Both the position numbers and the translations under genes were made by a program. Under the pieces are notes generated by a model, which did not search any database, was not told the origin of the DNA, and saw only the letters and a list, made by a program, of their open reading frames with translations. 60,641 nt of DNA from Spartobacteria bacterium (GTDB lineage: Bacteria; Verrucomicrobiota; Verrucomicrobiia; Chthoniobacterales; UBA10450): contig JAJPGZ010000004.1 of assembly GCA_021325495.1 (NCBI GenBank), forward strand, positions 1-60,641, read 5' to 3'. Positions 42,539 to 51,462 of the stretch are shown here, piece after piece (position 1 is the stretch's first letter; each line of letters starts with the position of its first letter).

Positions 42539-43398
42539 GATCGACAATCACATTCGCCGCCGCGTTTTTTCTCATCGCGACCGCGGATGCCGCAATCCGG
42601 GTCACCTATCTCGGCGTAAACGGCTACGAGTTTGAAACGGATGGACACACTTTGCTCGTCGATCCTTATTTCACGCGCGTCGGCCTTTGGTCGGCCGCGT
42701 TGAATCGCCCGATCGCGTCGCGCGCGGATCGCGTGGATGAAGGTTACAAACATCTTCAACCTCGGGCCGACGCGATTTTAGTCACGCACGCGCACTTCGA
42801 TCATTTGCTCGACGTTCCGGAGTTGTTGCGGCGCACGGGTGCGAAATTGTTCGCTGGCCCGACCGCTGTCGATCTTGCGCGCTCGTTAGGCGCATCGAAT
42901 GCGAATGCAGTGAAGCCTGGTGACGTGAGGCGAATCGGGCCGTGGACCGTTCGCGTTCTCTCCGCGCAACACGATCGGCTCTTCGGCAAAGTTCCATTTC
43001 CAGACAGGGCAAAGGCGAGAAAGCCGCCGGTGAAAGCTTCTGATTACGTCGTAGGCGAGCCGCTCGCATTCGTCGTCGAAGGTAGTGGCGAACGCATTTA
43101 CATCGACTCGGGTGGAGTTCCGAACGCGCTGCCGGCTCCGCGAATGGAACATGTCGATCTTGCGATAGTCGGCGTGGCTTTGCCGGACAGTCGCAATCGA
43201 TTTGCCGAGATCGTTAGGCAATTGCAACCGCGTTACATTTTGCCGAGCCACCAGGACGACATGTTCGCGCCGCTCGGTCGCGGTTTTCATTTCGGCAAGC
43301 TCACCAATTATCCCGCGCTGAAACGCGTTCATGAGAAAGAACACTTGCCGGGCGAGATGATTTTTCTCGATTATTTCCGGCCATGGACGCTGCGGTAA
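42538..43398 (+). CDS. Secreted metallo-beta-lactamase-fold hydrolase, start unresolved
   Basis: The frame carries VTYLGVNGYEF, THAHFDHLLD (metal site, HxHxDH), SGGVPNALP, and a late His in LPSHQDD, an UlaG-like hydrolase. Upstream of the first in-frame TTG (42652) the frame stays open. It reads as a signal peptide (TITFAAAFFLIATADAA) followed by the conserved first strand, but has no ATG, GTG or TTG back to the stop at 42502. The start would fall in the repeat copy at 42537-42546. The given start marks the end of the upstream gene, not a known codon. Confidence 0.7.
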   Translation, partial: RSTITFAAAFFLIATADAAIRVTYLGVNGYEFETDGHTLLVDPYFTRVGLWSAALNRPIASRADRVDEGYKHLQPRADAILVTHAHFDHLLDVPELLRRTGAKLFAGPTAVDLARSLGASNANAVKPGDVRRIGPWTVRVLSAQHDRLFGKVPFPDRAKARKPPVKASDYVVGEPLAFVVEGSGERIYIDSGGVPNALPAPRMEHVDLAIVGVALPDSRNRFAEIVRQLQPRYILPSHQDDMFAPLGRGFHFGKLTNYPALKRVHEKEHLPGEMIFLDYFRPWTLR

Positions 43399-44933
43399 AG
43401 GACGAGGCTCGCGTTCGTCATCCACTCCTGATCGTCGCGCTCGCGCCGGTCGTGCCGCACATCGTCGGCAGCATTTTTAACATTTGGTACAACAGCGTCG
43501 TGATCGATCCATTGCTGGTTGCCGATGGATTGAAGCAGCGGTTCATCGAGACTGTGATCGTGTGGAATCTGGTCGCGTATCCGATCGCGGGCGCGATCTG
43601 GATGTGGCTTATTCTTTCGCTCCGGCCCGCGTATTTGCGATTGTCGCGCGGCGAAAATGTTTCGCCTAACGAACTCGATCCGGTGCGGCGGCGCCTCGTC
43701 CATTTGCCCTGGTACGGCGCGGCCATCTCGGGCGCAGGGTGGTTGTTAGGTTCGGTCGTGTTTCTCGCTTCGCTGGCGACGGCGGGACGGCCAATGAATC
43801 CGCTATTTTACTGGCACTTCCCGATTTCATTCGGTGTCTCAGGTTTTATCGCGACGACGCAAGGATTCTTCGTGATCGAATGGGCGAGCCAATGGGGATT
43901 GTATTCGCTTTTTTTTCGCGACGCGCGGCCGGACCGACTGCGCGGCATTCGTCCGATTTCGCTCCGCGTGCGCGGATTAATGTGGGCGATTTCGGCGAGT
44001 GTTTGCCCGATCGGTTCCTTGCTTTTGTTGATCTATGCGCCGGCGGCTGGTGGATCGACATCGCATTGGTTCGGATTTTTTGTCGGCGGAATCGGAATCG
44101 TGTTTGCGCTTCTGTCGGCATTGCTCATTGGCCGCTCGGTCGCGCAACCGGTCGATCAAATGCGGCGCGCGGCCGAGGCGGTGACCGAAGGCCGGCTCGA
44201 TGTGCAGGTGCCGCTGCGGCGCGCGGATGAATTTGGTGCGCTCATCGGCCAGTTCAATCGCATGGTAATCGAGTTGCGCGAGAAGGAACGTTTGCGACAA
44301 ACATTCGGCGCACACGTCGGTCGCAAAGCGGCCGAAGAAATTCTCGCGCGCGATCCCGGCCTCGGCGGCAGAGAACAGGAGATCACCGTCATGTTTGTCG
44401 ATATTCGCGGATTCACCGCGCGTTCCGCCGATCTCGCGCCTAACGAAGCGGTCAAACTGCTGAATGAATTTCTGCGCGCCATGGTGGAAGTGATCGAAGG
44501 CGAACATGGCGGAATGATTAATAAATTTCTGGGCGATGGCTTCATGGCGCTGTTCGGCATCGGCAGCGACACGGTTGATCACGCGCATCGCGCTCTCGCT
44601 ACGGCGCGCGCGATGGAGCGAAGGCTGGAAGGTTTAAATCGGGACCGACAAGCCCGCGGGGAAGAACCGTTCGCGATCGGCATCGGCATCAACAGCGGTC
44701 CGGCGATCGTGGGCAGCATCGGTTCGACCGATCGCATGGAATTTACTGTGATCGGAAACACGGTGAACGTCGCTTCGCGGATCGAGGCGTTAAACAAAAC
44801 GCTCGGGACATCGCTACTCTTTAGCAAAGCGACGCTCGATTTGTTGCAAGATCGACAAGGTGTAAACGCGTTGCCGCCGCAACAAGTCAAAGGCGTGGAC
44901 GAACCGGTGGAAGTGTTTACGATCCGCGTCTGA
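43383..44933 (+). CDS. Membrane adenylate/guanylate cyclase with HAMP domain
   Basis: 516 residues. About six TM helices precede a HAMP linker (about 245-300, IGRSVAQPVDQMRRAAEAV) and a class III cyclase domain (about 330-510). Metal Asp lies in MFVDIRGFT and KFLGDGFMALFG, and the transition-state region is GNTVNVASRIEAL. It makes a cyclic nucleotide in response to an unknown envelope signal. Overlaps the MBL gene by 16 bp. Repeat at 44848 reads LQDRQ near the C-terminus. Confidence 0.92.
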   Translation: MDAAVKDEARVRHPLLIVALAPVVPHIVGSIFNIWYNSVVIDPLLVADGLKQRFIETVIVWNLVAYPIAGAIWMWLILSLRPAYLRLSRGENVSPNELDPVRRRLVHLPWYGAAISGAGWLLGSVVFLASLATAGRPMNPLFYWHFPISFGVSGFIATTQGFFVIEWASQWGLYSLFFRDARPDRLRGIRPISLRVRGLMWAISASVCPIGSLLLLIYAPAAGGSTSHWFGFFVGGIGIVFALLSALLIGRSVAQPVDQMRRAAEAVTEGRLDVQVPLRRADEFGALIGQFNRMVIELREKERLRQTFGAHVGRKAAEEILARDPGLGGREQEITVMFVDIRGFTARSADLAPNEAVKLLNEFLRAMVEVIEGEHGGMINKFLGDGFMALFGIGSDTVDHAHRALATARAMERRLEGLNRDRQARGEEPFAIGIGINSGPAIVGSIGSTDRMEFTVIGNTVNVASRIEALNKTLGTSLLFSKATLDLLQDRQGVNALPPQQVKGVDEPVEVFTIRV

Positions 44934-47130
44934 GCGCGCCGAACACCACGATGACGGCGGCAAGAATTGCGACGCCGCCGCCGTAGAGCAACCAGGCCGG
45001 CCGATAACTCAGCACCAGCCGTCCGCGCGAACCGGGCGGAATTTCAACGATCGGGAACAAGCCGCGATAAGAACCGACCGGCAATCGTTTTTCGCCTAAC
45101 GAGGCGATGTAACCGCGAAAGTACGGACGCGCGAACGTGATCAGGGCCGGACCACTGTCGCTCGCAAGATCGACATCTACTTCGACGCGGTTTCGCGTGT
45201 CGCGAATGTTCGTCAATTCGGCGACGGCGAAATTGTCGTTAGGACGATTGTCGATCCAACTGACCGAGCGAACCACCGGCAGCGGCGGGCCGCGTCGATG
45301 AAAAACGCGACCTTCATCATTCTCGAAGACGCGCTCCCATTCCCACGGCTCGGGCTCGAGCGTGATTTCTTTTGCTACGACAATTCCATCGACGCCGAGC
45401 TCGGCCAGCGCGCCCGATTGGTCGCGCACGATGTATTCGGCAAATGACGGATCGATTTCGCCGTGAATGGAAAAACGCAGCTCGCGCGCGATGCCAGCGG
45501 CGAGGATCGGACTGTAACCGTTAACGAAGCGGAGCGCCGCCCACATCGACGTGCTCCCCGGCCTAACGACCTGGCCGACCGGTTGCGATCTCGCCTCAAT
45601 TCGATAATCGAATTCCGGCGGCGGATAAACGCTGAGATAAAGTCGGTGCGGATCGAGCGGGGCTGGTTGCAACAATTGCTGCGAAAGGTTGTATCGCGGC
45701 ACGCCGCAATTCGGCGGAATACAAAGGTAAGTCGCGAGGAGCGATGCGGCGGTGAGCGACGGCGGCAGCCATGCGTTATCGCGATGCAAAAATTCTGTCG
45801 TCGCCCAGATCGCTGCAAGCACGAGCAAAATCCACGTAAGCGGAAATGCGAACGCACCGTTCGCTTGCAAGATCGACATCGTCACCGCGCTGACGCCGAC
45901 TAATAAAAGCGCGCACAAACCGGCACGATGTCGATCTTGCCAGGCTTGCGCCGCGCAGAGCGCGAGCGCGACGTGCAAAAACGGCAGCCATCGAAAACTC
46001 CAGCGAAACAGACCGGCGCTCGGCAGCATGCAGAGCAAAAGCACAACGATGAGCAGTGCGAAGTCCCATTTGATCTTGCGCAAAAATACGCGGCCGCGAT
46101 TCAGAAACGCCGCGATCAACGCCACGGGCGCAACCAATCCGCACGCGAGCTCGGCTGCGCGATGCGGCATCATGCGATTGGAAAAGTCGGACCAGTTCAC
46201 GGTCCACGCGGGAACGACGAAGCCGGGCAGCGCGCGCCACGGCACGAGCCATTGCGAATGCGCGGTCGCGGCCGTGACCGCGCGCGCCGAATCCGATGTG
46301 TAATCGAGAAGCGCAAGCCACGCCGGCGCAGACATGGCGAAGCCGAGCGCAACGCCGACGAACATCGGCAAGATCGACATAAACTTTTTCGTTTCGACTA
46401 ACGACTTGATCGACAACCACGCCACGAGCAGCGCGAGCATGAGCACGGTGTAGGGAAAACCGCCGGTGACGAGCAGATAGACGAACGGCGCCGGCCGCAA
46501 CACGGCGACGACTCCTGTAGAGGCCGCCGTCCCCGGCGGCATTCCGTTAGGCCTGCCGCTGGGGACAGCGGCCTCTACAGAAGAGATGTCGACAGCGGCG
46601 CATCTGGATTTCTCGAGCGCCCACCAGCACCACGGCAGCCAGGCGAACGCAGCCAGCGCGCCGAACCAATCGGTCGCGCCCCAACAAATGATCCAACCGT
46701 TCAAGGTCGCGACTAACGAAACGAAGATCGACAACGGAATGTCGAAGTTGCGTCCGCGCGCGAGAAGAAACGCGCCGATCGCGAGAACGATTAAATGTGT
46801 GATGGAGAGCGCGGCGGCTTGTTGCGGAAACGTGAACGGAAATTTCCAGATGAGAACGACGGCGGCGTTAACGAAGACGGAAAACGTTCCGTATTGATAT
46901 TCGCCGGCGAGATTTGCGCAGACCCACGAATACGGACTGAGCAACGGCCAGTGACCTTCGCCCCAACTGCGCGCGACATCGGCGAAGACGGGCAAGATCG
47001 ACAATTGATAATCGTCGTTCCAAAAAACGAGTGGGTCGCGCCAAAGCAGCAGCAGACAAAATGCGACAACAATTATTCCAGCGAACGTCGCGCCAAAAAA
47101 ATTTGGCCACGGATTAACACGGATTTTCAC
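44917..47130 (-). CDS. YfhO-like multi-pass membrane protein
   Basis: 737 residues. About 11 TM helices are followed by a C-terminal soluble region (about 520-700) and a last TM helix (LLYGGGVAILAAVIVVFGAL). The pattern resembles YfhO/GT-C-type glycan-modifying proteins; the donor and acceptor are unknown. The start is a GTG inside a palindromic repeat, so the first ten residues (MKIRVNPWPN) are repeat-derived. A 66-bp palindrome is read in frame at about residues 184-206. Six exact 10-mer copies (45166-46994) lie within. Confidence 0.75.
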   Translation of the reverse strand: MKIRVNPWPNFFGATFAGIIVVAFCLLLLWRDPLVFWNDDYQLSILPVFADVARSWGEGHWPLLSPYSWVCANLAGEYQYGTFSVFVNAAVVLIWKFPFTFPQQAAALSITHLIVLAIGAFLLARGRNFDIPLSIFVSLVATLNGWIICWGATDWFGALAAFAWLPWCWWALEKSRCAAVDISSVEAAVPSGRPNGMPPGTAASTGVVAVLRPAPFVYLLVTGGFPYTVLMLALLVAWLSIKSLVETKKFMSILPMFVGVALGFAMSAPAWLALLDYTSDSARAVTAATAHSQWLVPWRALPGFVVPAWTVNWSDFSNRMMPHRAAELACGLVAPVALIAAFLNRGRVFLRKIKWDFALLIVVLLLCMLPSAGLFRWSFRWLPFLHVALALCAAQAWQDRHRAGLCALLLVGVSAVTMSILQANGAFAFPLTWILLVLAAIWATTEFLHRDNAWLPPSLTAASLLATYLCIPPNCGVPRYNLSQQLLQPAPLDPHRLYLSVYPPPEFDYRIEARSQPVGQVVRPGSTSMWAALRFVNGYSPILAAGIARELRFSIHGEIDPSFAEYIVRDQSGALAELGVDGIVVAKEITLEPEPWEWERVFENDEGRVFHRRGPPLPVVRSVSWIDNRPNDNFAVAELTNIRDTRNRVEVDVDLASDSGPALITFARPYFRGYIASLGEKRLPVGSYRGLFPIVEIPPGSRGRLVLSYRPAWLLYGGGVAILAAVIVVFGALRRGS
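46515..46580. repeat. 66-bp palindrome in frame inside the YfhO-like gene
   Basis: 25-bp arms 46515-46539 (CTGTAGAGGCCGCCGTCCCC...) and 46556-46580 with two mismatches and a 16-bp centre that contains the motif CGTTAGGC. The length is exactly 22 codons and it is translated as roughly VEAAVPSGRPNGMPPGTAAST in a loop between membrane helices. It looks like a mobile palindrome domesticated as coding sequence. Confidence 0.85.
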
Positions 47131-47190
47131 GGATGCAGAAAAAAGAATCTGCTTATCCGTGTTTCATCCGTGTTCATCCGTGGCCAAAAA
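47102..47190. repeat. Palindromic repeat with CCACGGAT...ATCCGTGG ends
   Basis: Left arm begins TTTGGCCACGGATTAACACG and right arm ends CGTGTTCATCCGTGGCCAAA, 89 bp in all. It lies between two minus-strand genes. The last bases abut the stop of the MBL gene at 47191, and the left part supplies the GTG start of the YfhO-like gene. Confidence 0.82.
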
Positions 47191-48054
47191 TCACACCACC
47201 ACCGGTTTTCCCTCGTTCAATACCAGCACCTTGTTTTCGATGCCATGTTCGCGTGCAGACTGGAGCAGACGCTCGAGCGGTTCGTGCATTGGTTCGTAGC
47301 CTAACCGAAACGATCCGTAATGCATCGGCACGAGCGTTTTCGCTTTCAGCTCGATGAATGTGCGCACGGCTTCTTCGGGATTCATGTGAACTTCGCGACC
47401 GGTCGGCGCGTCGTAAGCACCGATGGGCAGAAGCGCGATGTCGATCTTGTAGTGTTCGCCGATTTCGCGGAAGCCGGGAAAAAACGCGCTGTCGCCGCAA
47501 TGAAAAATGGTGCGGCCTTCAACTTGAATGGCGAAACCGCCGAAGCCACGATGAAGATCGGCCAGAAAACGCGCGCCCCAATGATAACAGGGCGTGAGCG
47601 CGACATTGACCGGGCCGAGCTTCACGTTCTGCCAGTAATCGAGTTCGTGCACGATGTGAAATCCGAGATCGTGCACGAGATTGCCAACGCCAATCGGGAC
47701 CACGATCGGTTGATCGGCCGCGACTTTGCGCAAGGTGCGCCGATCGAGATGATCGAAGTGCGCGTGCGTAACGAGAACGAGATCGATCTCGGGCAGATGA
47801 TGAATTTCGAATCCGGGTTTCTTCAAACGCTTGATCACCTTGAGCCACTTCGACCAGATCGGATCGACGAGCAGATTCATCTCGTGCGTTTGAATGAGAA
47901 ACGACGAGTGACCGATCCATGTGATGCAGATCTGTCCGGGCTCGATGACCGGGAACTGCGGTGGTTCGTAATCGCCGGCGCGTTTGGTGAAGAGCGACGG
48001 GATTAAGACTTCGGCGAGAAAATTGCGCTTATGCCAGTCGCGCCGCGGCCGCAT
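47191..48054 (-). CDS. MBL-fold hydrolase, NAPE-PLD/UlaG-like
   Basis: About 287 residues. The metal motif THAHFDHLDRRT is at about 113-124, with WIGHSSFLI, GCYHWGARF-like PCYHWGAR, HCGDSAFF and MHYGSFRLG. These match bacterial homologs of N-acyl-phosphatidylethanolamine phospholipase D. The substrate in bacteria is not settled. ATG at 48054 (MRPRRDWHKRNF) is preferred to the longer frame. The repeat at 47439 reads KID (HYKIDIALLP). Confidence 0.88.
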   Translation of the reverse strand: MRPRRDWHKRNFLAEVLIPSLFTKRAGDYEPPQFPVIEPGQICITWIGHSSFLIQTHEMNLLVDPIWSKWLKVIKRLKKPGFEIHHLPEIDLVLVTHAHFDHLDRRTLRKVAADQPIVVPIGVGNLVHDLGFHIVHELDYWQNVKLGPVNVALTPCYHWGARFLADLHRGFGGFAIQVEGRTIFHCGDSAFFPGFREIGEHYKIDIALLPIGAYDAPTGREVHMNPEEAVRTFIELKAKTLVPMHYGSFRLGYEPMHEPLERLLQSAREHGIENKVLVLNEGKPVVV

Positions 48055-48197
48055 TTTTACCCGGGTCGAGGTGCGGGTCGCGGCGCCATTATCCGAAGAT
48101 TGGCGAACGACATTCCTGCGGCTTTTTCTTGCAAACGGAATCGGCACTTGCCGCGAACCATATAAACGGCTGGAATGTAAGCAAACAGTTCGCGGGC

Positions 48198-48677
48198 ATG
48201 AATGACGAGAAAGCGGCCTTGCGGTCGGAGATGCGGCAGCGATTGCGGGAGCTGACCGCGGAAGATCGACAATCGTATTCGGACGAAATCTGCGAGCGCG
48301 TGCTCGAGATGGAGCAATGGAACGACGCGAAGAATATCGTGCTCTTTGTGCCGCTGCCGAGCGAGCCGATCATTCAACCGCTCACGCTCGACTGCAAAGC
48401 GCGCAAAGTTTCGTGCGCAACCATTCCGCAAAGTCCGCCCAAGACCGAAGCCGAGCTGCATCTGCCTGACGAAATCGATTTGATCCTCGTGCCCGGCCTC
48501 GCGTTTTCGCAAGATCGACATCGTCTCGGCCGGGGCGGCGGATTTTTCGATCGGCTCCTCGCCGGCGCAGCCAGGAACGCGTTCAAACTCGGTATTTGTT
48601 TTTCATTTCAAATCATCGACCGCATCCCGACTGAAGGTCACGACGTGGTGATGGACGCGGTGGTGACCGACGGTTGA
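48198..48677 (+). CDS. 5-formyltetrahydrofolate cyclo-ligase
   Basis: About 159 residues. It converts 5-formyl-THF to methenyl-THF using ATP. An N-terminal helix with KAALRSEMRQRL, VLFVPLPSEP, the folate/ATP segment LILVPGLAF and the glycine-rich RLGRGGGFFDRLL are diagnostic. It is slightly shorter than E. coli YgfA. Repeat copies fall at 48262 (EDRQ) and 48511 (QDRH just before RLGRGGG). ATG at 48198 is the first Met matching the family start. Confidence 0.92.
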   Translation: MNDEKAALRSEMRQRLRELTAEDRQSYSDEICERVLEMEQWNDAKNIVLFVPLPSEPIIQPLTLDCKARKVSCATIPQSPPKTEAELHLPDEIDLILVPGLAFSQDRHRLGRGGGFFDRLLAGAARNAFKLGICFSFQIIDRIPTEGHDVVMDAVVTDG

Positions 48678-48709
48678 TCAAACGCGTTTCCGCGTGGAGC
48701 TTTGCGCGT

Positions 48710-49597
48710 ATGCGCAGTTTAAAGTTTGTTGTTCCCGCGATTTTGTTTTGCACGAGCGCGTTCGCATTCGAATCGCGTCTGCCGTTCTCGACCGTTTTCA
48801 AAGGACAGGAGCAATTCGATCGCCTCGTCGCGAAAGCGAAATCGGAAAATTGGAAAGCGTTGCCGATCGGCGAACGCACGGCCGCAGTTGGTCAATCCCT
48901 GCTCGGGACGCGCTACAAGCATTTCACTCTCGAGATCGACAATCACATCGAGTCGCCCTCGGTAAATTTTCAGGGCATGGATTGCTGGACGTTTTTCGAA
49001 ATCTCGCTCGCGTTCGCGCGCATGCTGAACGAGCCGGAGGAAAACTGGCGGCCGACGACGATGCTGCATTACATCGAGCAGGACCGTTATCGCGGCGGCG
49101 AATGCACCGGCGAATATCTTTCGCGCCTGCACTATCTCGAGGACTGGCTTTACGACAATGACCGGCGCGGTTTGGTCAACGACCTGACGAGACAACTCGG
49201 CGGCCGCAGCGCGCCGCATTCGGCGCGCGAGATGACGATCGGCTGGCGACACTATCGTTATCTGGCGGCGAACAAGAGCTTGTTAGGCCCGCTCGGCCGC
49301 ATGGAGCGCGATGTGTCTTCGCGGCCGCTCTACGAAATTCCGAAGAACCGGGTGGCGAAAATCGAAAAGAATCTTCGCTCCGGCGACATCATTGGGATCG
49401 TGTCGCGCGATCGTGGCGGGCTAAGATCGACATCGCACGTCGGGCTTTGTTTGAAAACGAGCGACGGCGTCGCGCACTTCATGCACGCCTCTGCGCCGAA
49501 CAACGCGGGCAAGGTAATCGTCGATAGTTCGATCTCGAAATATCTGTATCGCTACGGCAGCGACACCGGGATTTTGGTGGCGCGGCCGCTGAAGTAA
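48710..49597 (+). CDS. Secreted DUF1460 protein (NlpC/P60-like amidase)
   Basis: 295 residues. Signal peptide MRSLKFVVPAILFCTSAFA; then GTRYKHFTLEID, the catalytic-type Cys in NFQGMDCWTFFEIS (about 95), and His in STSHVGLCL. The gene lies next to a folate gene, overlapping its stop if the TTG at 48674 is used. Members of this family are thought to cleave peptidoglycan stem peptides. The repeat at 49423 reads LRST directly before the active-site HVGL. Confidence 0.88.
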   Translation: MRSLKFVVPAILFCTSAFAFESRLPFSTVFKGQEQFDRLVAKAKSENWKALPIGERTAAVGQSLLGTRYKHFTLEIDNHIESPSVNFQGMDCWTFFEISLAFARMLNEPEENWRPTTMLHYIEQDRYRGGECTGEYLSRLHYLEDWLYDNDRRGLVNDLTRQLGGRSAPHSAREMTIGWRHYRYLAANKSLLGPLGRMERDVSSRPLYEIPKNRVAKIEKNLRSGDIIGIVSRDRGGLRSTSHVGLCLKTSDGVAHFMHASAPNNAGKVIVDSSISKYLYRYGSDTGILVARPLK

Positions 49598-49601
49598 TTC
49601 G

Positions 49602-49886
49602 TTAGTCCTTAAATCCGGCGACGACTTTCGCGAGTTCTTCGACGGTTTCGTCGGCATCACGCCCGGTCGCTTCGAGGGTGAAAGTTTCGCCCTGATTCAG
49701 ATTCGCGCGCAAGATGTCGATCAAACTCTCGGCGGAATAACGCTCGCCGTTTTTGATTAGCGACACGTCAGAGTGAAAAGCGCGGGCGCGTTTCGCGAAT
49801 TCTGCGGCCGGCCGCGCGTGCAGGCCTAACGGATTCACGATCGTGACTTCGCGAATGGCGATTGTCGATCTTGCACGCTGCTTCAC
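49602..49886 (-). CDS. HPr-like phosphocarrier protein
   Basis: 94 residues with GTG start. The phosphorylatable His is in NPLGLHARPAAEF and the regulatory Ser region is YSAESLIDILRAN, as in HPr/NPr. The first residues (VKQRARSTIA) include a repeat copy (49863). The GTG overlaps the TGA of the upstream ABC permease by 4 bp, so it is translationally coupled to a sulfonate-type importer rather than to PTS genes; no EI or EII is seen in the window. Confidence 0.9.
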   Translation of the reverse strand: MKQRARSTIAIREVTIVNPLGLHARPAAEFAKRARAFHSDVSLIKNGERYSAESLIDILRANLNQGETFTLEATGRDADETVEELAKVVAGFKD

Positions 49887-50647
49887 TGACTCGTGCCCCA
49901 ACGTCGATGCAGAAAACGCTCGATCGGCGAGAACAAAGTTTTGTCCACGAGCAAACCGATGAGCACGATCACAATCATGATACCGATGACTTGTTCCATC
50001 GCCTGTTGTTCGCGGCCGAAGTGAAGTAATTGGCCGAGGCCGAAGCCGGTGAGGATAGTCACGTAAATCTCCGCGGCCATGAGCGAACGCCACGCGAAGG
50101 CCCAGCCTTGTTTCATTCCACTGACGATAAACGGGAGCGACGCGGGCAAAATTACTTTGAGCCAAATGTGCAAACGCTTCGATCCCATCGTGAGCGCGGC
50201 GCGCGGATAAATCGGCGGCACATGTCGCACGCCGGTATCGGTCGCGATGATGACCGACCAGAGCGTGCCCATAATGACGACGAACAACATGGCGGCTTCG
50301 GTTTGCCCAAACCACAAAAGCGCGAGCGGCACCCAGCAAACGCTCGGTAATGTTTGCAGGCCGAGCGCGGTGGTGCCGAGGGTGTCGCGCAATAATGTCC
50401 AACGCGCGGTGAGCAGGCCTAACGGAAGCCCGACGACGATGCCAAAGAAATATCCGGTAAGCAATCGGCGCATGGTGATGATGGTGGAATGCAAAAGCGT
50501 TTGATCGACAATCGCTCCTTGCAAATACCTAACGACTTGCACCGGCGACGGCAGCAAGACGGGCGACCAGATTTTCAAATCGTAAAGCGCTTGCCACAAC
50601 GCAATGAGCAGAGCGAAAAACGCGAGCGCGGAAAGAAAACGTCTCAT
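49883..50647 (-). CDS. ABC importer permease (SsuC/TauC/NrtB-like)
   Basis: 254 residues, about six TM helices, with the EAA-type loop GSKRLHIWLKVILPASLPFIVSGMKQGWAFAWRSLMAAE. Family members import aliphatic sulfonates, taurine or nitrate. The start overlaps the ATPase stop by 4 bp and the end overlaps the HPr start by 4 bp. Confidence 0.92.
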   Translation of the reverse strand: MRRFLSALAFFALLIALWQALYDLKIWSPVLLPSPVQVVRYLQGAIVDQTLLHSTIITMRRLLTGYFFGIVVGLPLGLLTARWTLLRDTLGTTALGLQTLPSVCWVPLALLWFGQTEAAMLFVVIMGTLWSVIIATDTGVRHVPPIYPRAALTMGSKRLHIWLKVILPASLPFIVSGMKQGWAFAWRSLMAAEIYVTILTGFGLGQLLHFGREQQAMEQVIGIMIVIVLIGLLVDKTLFSPIERFLHRRWGTSQ

Positions 50648-51462
50648 GTTGTGGTCGCGGCCTGTTGCTTGAGCGAGCGCATGATTCTAGCGGCGTAAGT
50701 GGCGAGCTCGCTCGTGTTCATTTCGCGCGGCCGCGGAAGATCGACATGGAACTCTTCCTGGATGCGGCCGGGATTGGGCGAGAAAAGCAGGACGCGATCT
50801 CCGAGGCAGCACGCTTCGCGCACGTTGTGGGTGACAAAAACGATGGTCTTCTTGCGCTCTTTCCAGATCGTTTGCAGATCACCGTAAAATTGCTCGCGGG
50901 TGAGCGCGTCGAGCGCGGCGAAGGGTTCGTCCATCAAGAGCACGCGCGGGTTCGGCGCGAGGGCGCGGGCGAGTGCGACGCGTTGCTTCATCCCGCCGGA
51001 AAGTTCGTGAATGTTCGCGCGCTCGAACCTCGTTAGGCCGACAAGCTCGAGATAATATTTCGCGACGTCGCGCCGATCTTTGTTCGACAAGTTTGGTTTC
51101 AGTTTCAGCGGAAAGAGCACGTTGCCGAACGCGTTGAGCCACGGGAATAGGGCCGACTCCTGAAACATGACGAGCCGATCGCGCCCCGGCCCCGTCACCG
51201 GTTTTCCGTCGGTCAAAACGGTTCCGCTGTCCGGTTTCTCGAGACCGGCAATGATGTTGAGCAGCGTTGTCTTGCCGCAACCGCTCGGGCCGACCAGGCA
51301 AACAAATTCGCCTTCGTTCACGTTGAGACTAACGCGATCGAGCGCGAGCACATTCCCGGTCGCGGTATGAAAGCTTTTCGAAACGTTGTCGATCGAAAGT
51401 TTACTCGGCGCGACCAGCTCGAGCTCCTGCGTAACCGAGCCAGTCTTCGGACGAAACATCAC
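50644..51462 (-). CDS. ABC importer ATPase (SsuB/TauB-like)
   Basis: 272 residues: Walker A GPSGCGKTT, Q-loop VMFQESALFPWLNAFGNV, signature LSGGMKQRVALARALA, Walker B VLLMDEPFAALD, H-loop VTHNVREA. The Q-loop and following sequence are typical of the sulfonate/nitrate/taurine branch. 4-bp overlaps on both sides. Repeat copy at 50737 reads HVDLPRPRE in the C-terminal part. Confidence 0.93.
   Translation of the reverse strand: MMFRPKTGSVTQELELVAPSKLSIDNVSKSFHTATGNVLALDRVSLNVNEGEFVCLVGPSGCGKTTLLNIIAGLEKPDSGTVLTDGKPVTGPGRDRLVMFQESALFPWLNAFGNVLFPLKLKPNLSNKDRRDVAKYYLELVGLTRFERANIHELSGGMKQRVALARALAPNPRVLLMDEPFAALDALTREQFYGDLQTIWKERKKTIVFVTHNVREACCLGDRVLLFSPNPGRIQEEFHVDLPRPREMNTSELATYAARIMRSLKQQAATTT

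Noticed and set aside
48055..48197. 6S RNA upstream of the 5-FTHF cyclo-ligase gene, as in E. coli
   Set aside because: Only 143 bp are available and I see no long hairpin with a central bubble.
49887..50402. Long minus-strand ORF extending HPr upstream
   Set aside because: It is a shadow of the ABC permease gene; the GTG at 49886 gives a normal HPr.
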